From a virus, in IMG/VR virus record IMGVR_UViG_3300031673_000211, positions 1 to 38,271 of that record: DNA of 38,271 nt; one strand, given 5' to 3'. This document shows, in pieces, positions 12,414 through 21,115 of this stretch. Each line of letters begins with the position of its first letter. Position 1 is the stretch's first letter. The notes below the pieces were generated by a model. That model worked only from the letters and a program-made list of their open reading frames with translations, made no database searches and had not been told where the DNA came from. A program made the translations under genes and the position numbers.

Positions 12414-14967
12414 AGGGTTTTTTGATTTTGAAAAAGCACAAGCGGAAATAAAGGAGCTTTCCTCCATACGCTCGGATACTCTAAAAAAAAGTGTCTGTGA
12501 AAAATGTAAACTTTGTAAAAATCAAATTCCAAAAATGGACGCAATCGGGAAAGGGAAAAAAAAGATTCTTATTGTAACGAATAATCCCGAATGTATTGAT
12601 GGTCAGATAGAAAAAGAAAAGCTTAGAAACATTCTAAAAGCAGAAAATATTGATTTGAATAAAGATTGTTGGTACGTATACGCGGTAAAGTGTTACACCG
12701 ATACTGTATCAATTGCGCGGGTTAAGCACTGCAAACAATTTCTAATTGATCAAATAGAAGAACTTAAACCCCATAAGATACTTATACTCGGTAAGGCCAG
12801 TATGCAGGCGTTGTATTGTGATGAAATCACTATTAGCGATATGGGAAGATATTACCAGGCTGAAATTCCTTGTCAAAAATACAAAGCTTTTGTATATCCG
12901 TTCTATTCAATTGAATATATGGATTACCAGAAAAATACGATACTATGGGACCGCTTCAAAAAAACAATACACAGGTTAGCAGTAAGAAAAATTGAAGATT
13001 TTAAAGATTATGGTGATTTAAAAAAAGATTACAATCATTTATTGTCAACTGATATAGCCAAAATCAAAAAGTTTTTGGCTAAAATCATTCCAAATCAAGA
13101 CCCTCTGTTTTTTGATTACGAGACAACCGGATTAAAGCCGCACGCACCAGGGCATGAAATAATCTGTGTATCTATGCAGCAGGGCAAAAACGCGCTGTCA
13201 TTTCCAATGTATGATGAAGTAAAGCCAATAATAGCCGAAATTTTACTCGATAAAAAGATTAAAAAAGTGGCGCACAACATGGCTTTTGAAGATGATTGGA
13301 GTTATTTCATTTTGAATACCAATGTAAATGGGTGGTTTTGGGATACACAATTAACTGCACATGTTATGGACAACCGGCAATATTTTACCAGTCTTAAACA
13401 TCAAGTGTTTTTGAATTGCGGTGTTTTGGGATATGATAAAGAAGTATCCGCCTACATAAAGTCTACGAACGGTACTGCCAATGGGTTCAATCGCATGAAA
13501 GAGCTTGATATTGAAAAAGTATTACTTTATTGTTTCTTTGATACTATGTTTATGGCGGATTTATACCCCTATCAAAAAGCCATTATAAAAAAAGACAAAC
13601 ATCTTGCAAAAGGCAATAAATTTTTATTACGTTCCATGAGAGGTTTAAATTGGGTACAAAAAGCGGGAATTTGTGTGGACATGGTACAAATACTTAAAAA
13701 TGAAGAATCGTTAAATAAGCGGTTGTTTTCGATCAATGAGAGTATACAAAAATGTAAGGAAGTCAAAAAGCTTAATTTGCCGCCTGGTCAAAAGTTCGAC
13801 CATACTAGCAATGATAAATTGAAAGACTTATTATACTGTGTGCTAGGCTATGAGACAGAAAATGCTACTACCGGTGGGGCGAAGTCAGTAGAAAAAGAAG
13901 CACTTGAAAAGATCAATTCTGAATTGTGTAAGTTGGTGTTGGAGTACAGACGATTATTCAAAGCATTGTCTTACGTATTACAGCTCAAAAGGGAGGCAGT
14001 AGAGATTGAAGGACTTTGGAAAATATTTCCGATGTACAGGCTGTCGGGTGTAGTAACATATCGCGGTAGTGCAAGTAATCCCAGTTGGCAGAATATACCG
14101 GTTCGAGATCCGGAAATTAAGAAACTCATTAGAGGTTGCATAATTCCGAGTCCTAACAATCAAATAGCGGAAGCGGATTACTCAGCCGTTGAGGTTGCCG
14201 CAAGTGCCTGCTACAACGAAGATCCAAAATTGATAGAGTATGTAACTGATCCCACAAAAGATATGCATAGAGACGTTGCATCGTTGGTTTTTGGTTGCAA
14301 GCCGGAAGAGGTTTCAAAACCAATGAGGCAAATGGTTAAGGGCGGGTTTGTATTCAGTCAATTCTACGGTGATTGGTGGAAACAATGTGCGGAAAAAATG
14401 TGGATTGAAATGACATCGGAATTTAAGAAAACCTTAAAAGTCAATACTGGAATTTCAACACTTGGAAAACTAAAATATAATGATCGTGGGTACATTGATA
14501 AGGCGACCGGATTTTATAATCATATTCAAGAAATTGAATATGATTTTTGGTACAAAAGATTTAAAATATATAACCAATGGAAAAAGGATAATTGGACGGC
14601 TTACCAGAAAAATGGATATGTAGAATTAAAAACCGGTTTTCGAATGACCACTATTCAAAAACGAACTAAAGTTAATAATGGATGTATACAAGGAAGTGCC
14701 TTTCATATATTATTATGGAGCCTTTATGAAATTGTAAAGTATCTAAAAAAAGGAAATTATAAGACTTGTATAATTGGACAAATACATGACTCACTAATTT
14801 TTGATTTTGCGCCGGGTGAGCGGGAAGAGCTTTTACCTGCGATAAAATATATAATGGAAAAAAAAATTAAAAAACATTGGAAATGGATTATTATACCGCT
14901 GCGTGTAGAGTTTGAAATTACACCGGTAAATGGTTCATGGGATCAAAAAAAGGAGATAACAGAATGA
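12406..14967 (+). CDS. Family A DNA polymerase fused to an N-terminal uracil-DNA-glycosylase-like domain
   Basis: 853 aa from ATG 12406, overlapping the clamp gene by 8 nt. Residues 28-185 look like a family 4 uracil-DNA glycosylase: CEKCKLC (31-37), YAVKC (92-96) and KHC (107-109) match its iron-sulphur cysteines, and KPHKILILGK its core strand. The catalytic GEAPG-like and HPS-like motifs are replaced by TNNPECIDG and YPFYS, so it may not excise uracil. Residues 233-390 are a 3'-5' exonuclease (FFDYETTG, D381). Residues 545-853 are a Pol I palm and fingers: SNPSWQNIP, AEADYSAVE (D591), R641/K645/Y654 of the O helix, and QIHDS (D795). Confidence 0.88.
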   Translation: MNEGFFDFEKAQAEIKELSSIRSDTLKKSVCEKCKLCKNQIPKMDAIGKGKKKILIVTNNPECIDGQIEKEKLRNILKAENIDLNKDCWYVYAVKCYTDTVSIARVKHCKQFLIDQIEELKPHKILILGKASMQALYCDEITISDMGRYYQAEIPCQKYKAFVYPFYSIEYMDYQKNTILWDRFKKTIHRLAVRKIEDFKDYGDLKKDYNHLLSTDIAKIKKFLAKIIPNQDPLFFDYETTGLKPHAPGHEIICVSMQQGKNALSFPMYDEVKPIIAEILLDKKIKKVAHNMAFEDDWSYFILNTNVNGWFWDTQLTAHVMDNRQYFTSLKHQVFLNCGVLGYDKEVSAYIKSTNGTANGFNRMKELDIEKVLLYCFFDTMFMADLYPYQKAIIKKDKHLAKGNKFLLRSMRGLNWVQKAGICVDMVQILKNEESLNKRLFSINESIQKCKEVKKLNLPPGQKFDHTSNDKLKDLLYCVLGYETENATTGGAKSVEKEALEKINSELCKLVLEYRRLFKALSYVLQLKREAVEIEGLWKIFPMYRLSGVVTYRGSASNPSWQNIPVRDPEIKKLIRGCIIPSPNNQIAEADYSAVEVAASACYNEDPKLIEYVTDPTKDMHRDVASLVFGCKPEEVSKPMRQMVKGGFVFSQFYGDWWKQCAEKMWIEMTSEFKKTLKVNTGISTLGKLKYNDRGYIDKATGFYNHIQEIEYDFWYKRFKIYNQWKKDNWTAYQKNGYVELKTGFRMTTIQKRTKVNNGCIQGSAFHILLWSLYEIVKYLKKGNYKTCIIGQIHDSLIFDFAPGEREELLPAIKYIMEKKIKKHWKWIIIPLRVEFEITPVNGSWDQKKEITE

Positions 14968-15887
14968 ATTTTGCAGTAGAAAACAGGCCGGATAATCTTG
15001 ATGATTATTGGGGAAATGAAAAGACAAAAAAGATTATAACAAAAATGGTAGAAGCGGAAACGCGTCCAACTACATACTTATTTCACGGCCCGCACGGAAG
15101 CGGCAAGACTACACTTGCAAGAATTTTCTCTAAAATGGTTAATTGTCCGGAAGACAATATTTTTGAGATTAACGCAGGTCTTGATAAGGGTATTGGCGCT
15201 GTACGAGATATGACAGACAGTGTCGCAGTTCCCACATTCGCGGGTGCAAAAAAAGTATACATTCTTGATGAGGCGCACAATTTTACCACACAAGCCGAAG
15301 AAGGTTTATTAAAGCTATTGGAGGAGCCCCCTAAAGATGTGTATTTTGTTCTTTGTTCGACCAATCCACAAAAAATTGTTAAGACTGTGAGAAGTCGGTG
15401 TACAAAGTTTGAGATTGAAAGATTACAAGTAAAGGAGCTTACAAAGTGTTTGTTTTCTTTTGCTGAAAAAAACAATATACAGGTAACAAAAAAAATATGT
15501 AAGGCGATTGTGAAACGGGTTAACAGGCATAATAGGGACGCAATCATATTACTGGAAAAGCTGTCACATCTGGAAAGCGAAGACGAACAGCAAGCGATGA
15601 TTGACCAGGCAATTATTGAACTCGACGAAAAGGAAGCGATTGATTTGTGTAGAATTCTACTAGTCGGAGGTTGGAAAGATGTTGCGGAAGTGCTCGCAGC
15701 CATACCGGATACTGCAAATGTTGAAACAATAAGACTAACCATTTGTAGTTACATGCAAAAAGTGTTGCTGTCTGGGGAAAAAAACACAAGAGCAGCTAAT
15801 GTTTTGAATGCGTGTAAGATTGATTTTTTTAGGTCCGGTTTTTCTGGTCTTGTACATGCATGTTATCAGGCTGTTAATGCAAAATAG
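14964..15887 (+). CDS. DNA polymerase III tau/gamma-like clamp loader ATPase
   Basis: 307 aa, ATG 14964 overlapping the polymerase stop (ATGA) behind AAGGAGAT. AAA+ motifs: Walker A HGPHGSGKT (41-49), Walker B YILDEAH (99-105), sensor-1 STN (132-134) and the SRC arginine-finger motif (144-146). It lacks the four-Cys zinc module of DnaX and any tau-type extension, so it is a compact phage clamp loader. It should open the clamp made at 11352 and place it at primed sites. No delta subunit is visible, so it may act as a homo-oligomer or use host subunits. Confidence 0.82.
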   Translation: MNFAVENRPDNLDDYWGNEKTKKIITKMVEAETRPTTYLFHGPHGSGKTTLARIFSKMVNCPEDNIFEINAGLDKGIGAVRDMTDSVAVPTFAGAKKVYILDEAHNFTTQAEEGLLKLLEEPPKDVYFVLCSTNPQKIVKTVRSRCTKFEIERLQVKELTKCLFSFAEKNNIQVTKKICKAIVKRVNRHNRDAIILLEKLSHLESEDEQQAMIDQAIIELDEKEAIDLCRILLVGGWKDVAEVLAAIPDTANVETIRLTICSYMQKVLLSGEKNTRAANVLNACKIDFFRSGFSGLVHACYQAVNAK

Positions 15888-15890
15888 TTA

Positions 15891-15919
15891 TTGACAGCAA
15901 CAAAAATAACTGGTATAAT
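15891..15919 (+). promoter_or_regulatory. Fully consensus sigma70 promoter
   Basis: TTGACA (15891-15896), 17-nt spacer, TATAAT (15914-15919), followed by TAGTATAGGAG. Start of transcription near 15926 coincides with the AGGAG ribosome site of the next gene, so the leader is only about 11 nt. It separates the core replisome genes from the SSB/recombination genes. Confidence 0.85.
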
Positions 15920-15936
15920 TAGTATAGGAGTTGAAA

Positions 15937-16440
15937 ATGAATGATAGGGAGATTGACATAATAGTTAATCCGGACCAGCTTGATGAGCTTTTTGAACGTC
16001 AAGCTCTGTTGACACTACGTTATAGAGATCTTGCAGACGATTTATTTGATGAAGTGCAGCGGTGTAAGTTGATTGTTGACAAGAAAAAAGAAGAATTAGG
16101 AATATTGGAAAATAAAATGTTTGCGCAGTTCAAAACAACTATAAAGTTGGATGGAAAAACGCCGACCGATTCATATGTTAACGCGTTGGTCAAATCCGAT
16201 CCCGCGCGAAAAACAATTATAGATAATCTGTATATGTTACGTGAAGAGCTGGACAAAGCGTATTCTGATCATAGAAAAGCCGAAACAATGGTATTTGCTT
16301 TACAGGTCCGGAAAAACAGCGCCGAGCGTATCAATTCACGAATCGAACAAGGGTTATACATTCGCGGATCTGCAAAAAAAACACAACAAAAAATAACAAA
16401 CAAAAAATTAAAAAACAAATTAAATAAGGGAGATAAATAA
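15937..16440 (+). CDS. Coiled-coil hypothetical protein (167 aa)
   Basis: ATG 15937, AGGAG at 15926-15930. Mostly alpha-helical and charged, with coiled coils over about residues 15-65 and 95-130 and a basic tail (KKTQQKITNKKLKNKLNKGDK-like). As the first gene of the transcript that also makes SSB and RecA-like proteins, it is a candidate recombination mediator or loader. No family recognised; role inferred from place only. Confidence 0.6.
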   Translation: MNDREIDIIVNPDQLDELFERQALLTLRYRDLADDLFDEVQRCKLIVDKKKEELGILENKMFAQFKTTIKLDGKTPTDSYVNALVKSDPARKTIIDNLYMLREELDKAYSDHRKAETMVFALQVRKNSAERINSRIEQGLYIRGSAKKTQQKITNKKLKNKLNKGDK

Positions 16441-16441
16441 A

Positions 16442-17284
16442 ATGGGGAAAAATGAGTTATTGAAAAAAATGAAAAAAAATAAAAAGAACAATGATCAAAA
16501 TAAATGGGGTATGGCTTTTTACAATTTTTCGCTTGTAAAGGCAAAAGGAATCAAGCCGTTTAAGCCGGTAAATGATGATTATACTGTAGTAACTGTGCCT
16601 TTTCCGGTAGGGGTGAACCGTATGCCGGATGAAAAAGAGGGTGATACTTCGTACGTGGTGCTGGTATATGTACATTACAAATTGGGTGTTGATGGGAAAG
16701 AAAATGCAATATGTATGGCGAAAACCTACGGAAAAAAGTGCCCTGTGTGTGATTATGTTAAAACACATGAATTAGATGAAGAAACACAGAAAGACTTGAA
16801 ACCAAAAGAACGAGCACTGTACTTCTTAAAAGAAAAAGGCAGTGATGATGTTAAGTTTTTTCAAGTAAGCGCACCCTTATTTGAACATGAACTGGGTGAC
16901 GCGCGCGAGGCGTTCGCAAAATCGGGCGAGTGTGACCCTTCACCGATCTATACAGAAGACGGTTGCTATTTTACATTTACTGATACAGGAGTCAAAGGTT
17001 TACAACGGTTTAAAAACTTTATTTTTAAAACGAAAGAAAAAGATCTAATAAAAAAAGTAGATAAAAAGATTACAGATCAAGTATTTCCACTTGATGAGGT
17101 GCTTAATCTACATGCATATGATGAGATTAAAAAAAATATGTATTTTGATATGGATGAATTAGATGATTCAGAGACAGATGAAAACGAAGAGCCGTTAGAA
17201 GCATATGTTGAACATTTGCCAAAAGAAAAGAAAAAGAAAGATAAAGATAAAAAGAAGAAGAAAAAGAATAAGGATAAGGATTAA
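16442..17284 (+). CDS. Single-stranded DNA-binding protein, T4 gp32-like
   Basis: 280 aa, ATG 16442 behind AGGGAG, 1 nt after the previous stop. The basic N-terminus (KKMKKNKKNN) precedes a core with the zinc-knuckle segment YGKKCPVCDYVKTHE (C100, C103) typical of gp32-type proteins of large phages. It coats single-stranded DNA for the polymerase and recombinase. An acidic stretch (about 230-255) is followed by a tail of almost only Lys and Asp, unlike the purely acidic tips of most SSBs. Confidence 0.75.
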   Translation: MGKNELLKKMKKNKKNNDQNKWGMAFYNFSLVKAKGIKPFKPVNDDYTVVTVPFPVGVNRMPDEKEGDTSYVVLVYVHYKLGVDGKENAICMAKTYGKKCPVCDYVKTHELDEETQKDLKPKERALYFLKEKGSDDVKFFQVSAPLFEHELGDAREAFAKSGECDPSPIYTEDGCYFTFTDTGVKGLQRFKNFIFKTKEKDLIKKVDKKITDQVFPLDEVLNLHAYDEIKKNMYFDMDELDDSETDENEEPLEAYVEHLPKEKKKKDKDKKKKKKNKDKD

Positions 17285-17286
17285 TC

Positions 17287-17556
17287 ATGAATACAGAAGA
17301 CCATGAATTTATTAATGGCCTTTGCAATCTCGCAGGGGCTATTGCATATTTGAAAAAAAACAAAAAGCCCATGAATTCCGGGACATTCAAAAACTGGTTT
17401 CAGCAAATTGGATGGTCAGACCAAATAGGATATATGCGAATATACAAAAAAAGTGATTTGGATAAAATAATTAAAGGTGTTGTAAAATATGGAGAATGGA
17501 AAGCCGAAGACCATAGGAAAAAAATTAAAAGTAACAAAGATAGAAAAAACACTTAA
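17287..17556 (+). CDS. Small helix-turn-helix-like protein
   Basis: 89 aa, ATG 17287 two nt after the SSB stop. Residues 14-60 (AGAIAYLKKNKKPMNSGTF..., MRIYKKSDLDKIIKG) resemble the excisionase/MerR-like winged helix in which a start helix, a turn and a final 'Y.KSDLDK.I' helix occur. The C-terminus is basic and overlaps the recombinase gene in another frame by 68 nt. Possibly DNA-binding; low certainty. Confidence 0.55.
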   Translation: MNTEDHEFINGLCNLAGAIAYLKKNKKPMNSGTFKNWFQQIGWSDQIGYMRIYKKSDLDKIIKGVVKYGEWKAEDHRKKIKSNKDRKNT

Positions 17557-18547
17557 AAAAGCAATGACGAAAAAGCCACCGGTTGAATTTATTACAACCG
17601 GCTGTGATATGTATGATCTGGTGTTGGGAGGGGGTTACATTCAGGGTGGGCTCATAAACATCGTAGGTGATAAATCAACAGGCAAGTCATTACTGGCTAC
17701 TGAGTGTGTAGCGGCCAATAGAGATGTTCCGCACCAATATTTTGATGAGGAATCCGGCGCAAAATTTGACACACAAGCTGTATACGGTATGGACATATAT
17801 GCCGAAGTGGTGCCAGAAACATTAGAAGAATTTGCATATTCGACCTTCCCTGTTTTTTACAGGGATAAAAATCAGTCGTTAACTGTTGTAGACAGCTATG
17901 ATGCATTACAAAGCAAAGCTGCACGGATACGACAGCAGGAAGAGGAACAGCGGTACAAAAAAAATCAAGACCCTGATCCGGAAAATAAAGGTTCTTACAA
18001 ACTTGAAAAGCCCAAATTACTGAAAGAATTTCTGGGCTCCCATATTGTGGCTATGCAAAAGAAAAAAGCGACGTTAATTTTTATATCTCAGTTGATAGCG
18101 AACCTGGACAATCTTATATACAAACCTAAGCACAAGAGAACGGGTGGCAAAGCACTCGATTTCTATTCAAGTCAAATAATCTGGCTAAGAGAGGTAGAAA
18201 AGCACTTTAAAAAAGGGCGGGCAATAGGTGTTACTGTCGAGATCCGAACCGAAAAATGTAGAAGCGCGACACCTTTTCGAAGTTGCTATATTCAAATATT
18301 GTTCGGCTATGGTGTTGATAATGTCACAACTAATCTTTTATTTTTGTATGACATGTATACAGCGAAAGAGGGGAAATTAAAAAAAAGCGCAACTGTTGTA
18401 TGGGATGGTGTGGAGATGACATTAGACCAGGCTGTCGAGCATATCGAAGTGAATAACCAGGAAGCGGAATTAAAAAAAAGAATCGTTGAAAAGTGGCATA
18501 AGATAGAAAACGAGATTGGACCTGGCAAGCGGAAAAGGAAATACTAA
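17489..18547 (+). CDS. RecA/UvsX-like recombinase
   Basis: 352 aa from ATG 17489 (AAAGGTG upstream); ATG 17564 is an alternative that would remove the 68-nt overlap. Walker A GDKSTGKS (60-67), Walker B SLTVVDS, the ATP-cap/L2 region FISQLIAN and RTGGKALDFYSSQIIWL are as in RecA/UvsX proteins. It should form filaments on single-stranded DNA for strand exchange, with the SSB, SbcCD-like nuclease and resolvase-like genes around it. The long basic C-terminus is phage-typical. Confidence 0.82.
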   Translation: MENGKPKTIGKKLKVTKIEKTLKKAMTKKPPVEFITTGCDMYDLVLGGGYIQGGLINIVGDKSTGKSLLATECVAANRDVPHQYFDEESGAKFDTQAVYGMDIYAEVVPETLEEFAYSTFPVFYRDKNQSLTVVDSYDALQSKAARIRQQEEEQRYKKNQDPDPENKGSYKLEKPKLLKEFLGSHIVAMQKKKATLIFISQLIANLDNLIYKPKHKRTGGKALDFYSSQIIWLREVEKHFKKGRAIGVTVEIRTEKCRSATPFRSCYIQILFGYGVDNVTTNLLFLYDMYTAKEGKLKKSATVVWDGVEMTLDQAVEHIEVNNQEAELKKRIVEKWHKIENEIGPGKRKRKY

Positions 18548-18548
18548 A

Positions 18549-19139
18549 ATGAAGAAGGGCGGGAGTAAAAATAAAGGTAATGCTTTTGAAAGAGAGATAG
18601 CAAAAAAACTTAGTTTGTGGCTAACAGATAATACATTATCTGATGCCGTATGGCGGTCGGACACATCCGGCGGACGTTCTACTTTGCGTGTAAAGAAAGG
18701 TGAGAAAAAAACACAGAACATGATTGATAATGCCGGAGATTTGAAATCAGTTATACCGCAAGGACAATATGACAATCTTGATAGATTTTTTAATCTGTTT
18801 TGTGTAGAGCTTAAATTTTACAAAGAAATCAATATGCATATACCATTAAAAGGGCATCTGGTCAAGTTTTTTGACCAGTGTTTACAGCAGCAAGCACAAA
18901 CACAGAAAGATATATTCTTAATTGTAAAAGCTAATCGTAAAAAAACACTTATTTTTACAAGTGCGCATATTAAATGTGGTAATCGTTTATCTGTATATAG
19001 ATATAAAGATAAGGGTTTTCACTGCTATCTTTTAGACGATTTTTTTGTAGACACAAAAGATTGTGATTGTAGTAGTAGGATGCCTGGTACTTTTTGCTTT
19101 TTGGATGGATCTGTATATGCTGACAAAACTGATAATTGA
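18549..19139 (+). CDS. Probable PD-(D/E)XK nuclease (resolvase-like)
   Basis: 196 aa, ATG 18549 behind AAAGGAAA. The N-terminus GSKNKGNAFEREIAKKLSLW matches the opening helix of Hjc-type Holliday-junction nucleases, and AGDL (about 62) with CVELKF (about 87-92) gives the D...ExK active-site pattern. Between recombinase and SbcC-like genes, a branch-cutting or end-processing role is plausible. Fold call fairly sure, specificity not. Confidence 0.65.
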   Translation: MKKGGSKNKGNAFEREIAKKLSLWLTDNTLSDAVWRSDTSGGRSTLRVKKGEKKTQNMIDNAGDLKSVIPQGQYDNLDRFFNLFCVELKFYKEINMHIPLKGHLVKFFDQCLQQQAQTQKDIFLIVKANRKKTLIFTSAHIKCGNRLSVYRYKDKGFHCYLLDDFFVDTKDCDCSSRMPGTFCFLDGSVYADKTDN

Positions 19140-20001
19140 AAATATACAGAGTCATAAGCACACTGTAACAAATTTCAAGTCTGGAATCAATGCCATTATA
19201 GGCCCATCTGGAACGGGGAAAAGTGCGCTGGTGAGGTCGATAATAATAAACCTCACCAACCAGCCGGCGCAAATGCAATCACAGTTAATCAGACATGGCG
19301 AGAAAGGTTATTGTATAACCACAGAAGATGATAGAAACAACAGCATAACCCGTAAAAAAGCACCCGGTATAAATCAATATATTGTGAATGATAATGTATT
19401 GGAAGCGGTTAATAAATCCGTACCTGTTGACGTGCAGGATATATTTAATTTTACAGAAATTAATTATTCCAGTCAATTATCAGGTGCTTTTTTATTTCAT
19501 TTTACTTCGGGTGAGATTGGAAAATACATTAATAGCATTGTGGACCTTGACATAATGACCAACTGTCTATCAAACATAGAAAAGCGAAAAAATAAAGAAA
19601 GTAGAAATATAGAGCAGCTTGAAAAAGAGCTTACAGAAAAAGAGACAGAGTTAGAAAGGTATGCCGGGTTATCAGACATGGTGAAAGACACCAAAAAACT
19701 TAAAAAATTAGATAATAAAAAGAATACAATAATAAAGCTTATAAGTAGTCTAAAAACATTGTATAATCAATATATTGAATGTAAGCAAAAATATACTGTT
19801 GATATACCGACAATGCCTGAAAAGTTATTGGCTGAGTACCAGGCGATTGACCAGAAGATTGTTCTGTTATCAGAGTATAGTGGTTTGAAAGATCTGTATG
19901 ATAATGGAAATAAGCACTTACAGCAATTGAAAAAAGAGCTTAAAAGACTCACACCTGATAATATTTGTCCTTTATGCGGGAAAGAAGGAATTAACAGATG
20001 A
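19117..20001 (+). CDS. SbcC/Rad50-like ATPase, N-terminal half ending in a zinc hook
   Basis: 294 aa from ATG 19117, overlapping the nuclease gene by 23 nt; ATG 19105 is possible. LTKLIIENIQSHKH and Walker A IIGPSGTGKSA (28-38) are the N-lobe of Rad50/SbcC. A coiled coil (about 165-280) leads to CPLC (284-287), the zinc hook. The protein ends seven residues later, where a normal SbcC would turn back. The missing half is supplied by the genes at 20879 and 21108. It should pair with the SbcD at 20094 to trim DNA ends. Confidence 0.8.
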   Translation: MLTKLIIENIQSHKHTVTNFKSGINAIIGPSGTGKSALVRSIIINLTNQPAQMQSQLIRHGEKGYCITTEDDRNNSITRKKAPGINQYIVNDNVLEAVNKSVPVDVQDIFNFTEINYSSQLSGAFLFHFTSGEIGKYINSIVDLDIMTNCLSNIEKRKNKESRNIEQLEKELTEKETELERYAGLSDMVKDTKKLKKLDNKKNTIIKLISSLKTLYNQYIECKQKYTVDIPTMPEKLLAEYQAIDQKIVLLSEYSGLKDLYDNGNKHLQQLKKELKRLTPDNICPLCGKEGINR

Positions 20002-20081
20002 AATTAGCAATAGTAGGATCAAGATGTTTTTGTAATGTTAACGATTATAACAAGGTGCAGGTAATAATAATACCAGTATAA
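19998..20081 (+). pseudogene. Remnant of a SLOG/YspA-type nucleotide-binding gene
   Basis: ATG 19998 overlaps the previous stop as ATGA and opens MKLAIVGSRCFCNVNDYNKV, then ends after 27 residues. MKLAIVGSR.F is the start of YspA/DUF2493 (SLOG-fold) proteins, which normally have over 100 residues. The GGARGAD-type motif that follows in intact members is missing, so this looks like a deletion remnant left between the sbcC- and sbcD-like genes. Could alternatively be a chance peptide. Confidence 0.5.
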
Positions 20082-20093
20082 AGTAAGGAAAAA

Positions 20094-20882
20094 ATGAAAT
20101 TATTATTTACAGCCGATTGGCACATTAGAACCACACAGCCCGTAAATCGAACTGACGATTTTTTACTGCTACAAAAAGAAACTGTAAAATTCATATACGA
20201 TACTGCATTTGATAATCATGTTGATTATGTAGTTATTGCTGGTGATCTTTTTAATTGCGCAAGGGACCGATATCCACAGGAAATGTTAACCTTTCTCAAT
20301 GATAGTATGGTACAGTTTCCTACTGTGTACATACCAGGTAATCACGATCTGTTATACCATGCAGACACTAAGGAATCTATGTCAAATATAGGATTGCTTA
20401 ATCGTATGTCTGACAGATCAGACATACCGAACAATATTGATGTTTATCATCAATATTGTGCAATTGTGGTACCACCATATATTGAAAAAGGCACCACTGC
20501 AAAAGATCTATGCGAACAGTCAATCAAAGACGTTATATTAGTTGGTGATAATCACCAATCATTTGTGTATCAACACCCGGAAACTATGCAATTATTAGTT
20601 AATCCCGGTTGTATCACGCGCCAAAAGCTATCAGAGAAAGATTACAAACCCTCAATATATATTTATGATTTTGATAATAAAAGCGCACAGCGTGTGTATC
20701 TCTTAGATAAGAGAGATAACGTGTTTGCAGAAAATAGAGCAAAAAACTTGAAATCAATAGAATCATATCGACGCATTGACGGTGTCGAAGGTCTTGATTT
20801 TGAAGAAAAAATATTAAATTATAATAAAAAAATGATGGTAAAAGAACCTGTCAAGGCAATAATCATGGAGTGTTTGTCATGA
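20094..20882 (+). CDS. SbcD/Mre11-like nuclease
   Basis: 262 aa, ATG 20094 behind AAGGAAAAA. Calcineurin-like phosphoesterase motifs in order: ADWH (7-10), GDLF (50-53), GNHD (82-85), then GDNHQSF near 155 and a final NPG. The usual GHxH is GDNH here, keeping the metal ligands Asp and His. Shorter than SbcD (about 400 aa) and lacking its cap domain, like T4 gp47-type proteins. With the split SbcC it should form an end-processing exo/endonuclease complex. It sits inside the split sbcC locus. Confidence 0.82.
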   Translation: MKLLFTADWHIRTTQPVNRTDDFLLLQKETVKFIYDTAFDNHVDYVVIAGDLFNCARDRYPQEMLTFLNDSMVQFPTVYIPGNHDLLYHADTKESMSNIGLLNRMSDRSDIPNNIDVYHQYCAIVVPPYIEKGTTAKDLCEQSIKDVILVGDNHQSFVYQHPETMQLLVNPGCITRQKLSEKDYKPSIYIYDFDNKSAQRVYLLDKRDNVFAENRAKNLKSIESYRRIDGVEGLDFEEKILNYNKKMMVKEPVKAIIMECLS

Positions 20883-21115
20883 ATGACATTGTTGTAGCGT
20901 ATACAGCACTTACAAAAAGAATAGAAAGAAATAATACAAAACAGGCCGAATTAGCAGGGCAGCTAAAAGCACTACAAAAAGAGTTAACCGGTGCAGGGCT
21001 TACGGCATTTGAATCGGTCCCAGAAGAGTTGAAAATATTGGAAGCGAAGAAACAAAAAATCGCAAAAAAATTAAATAAGATACTTGACAAAATAGGTAGA
21101 GTATTGAATGATTGA
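20879..21115 (+). CDS. Coiled-coil protein, possible middle piece of split SbcC
   Basis: 78 aa, ATG 20879 in an ATGA overlap with the nuclease stop, GGAG 8 nt upstream. It is nearly all charged helix (TKRIERNNTKQAELAGQLKA..., KQKIAKKLNKILDKIG) with heptad pattern. Placed between SbcD and the SbcC C-terminal half, it could supply the descending coiled-coil arm, although it has no CxxC hook. Confidence 0.6.
   Translation: MNDIVVAYTALTKRIERNNTKQAELAGQLKALQKELTGAGLTAFESVPEELKILEAKKQKIAKKLNKILDKIGRVLND

Noticed and set aside
15083-15742. Long minus-strand open frame opposite the clamp loader
   Set aside because: Antisense shadow of a gene with clear AAA+ motifs; Ser/Thr-rich composition and no ribosome site.
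21084-21112. TTGACA-17-AATGAT as a promoter
   Set aside because: Poor -10 box and located within tightly overlapping genes.
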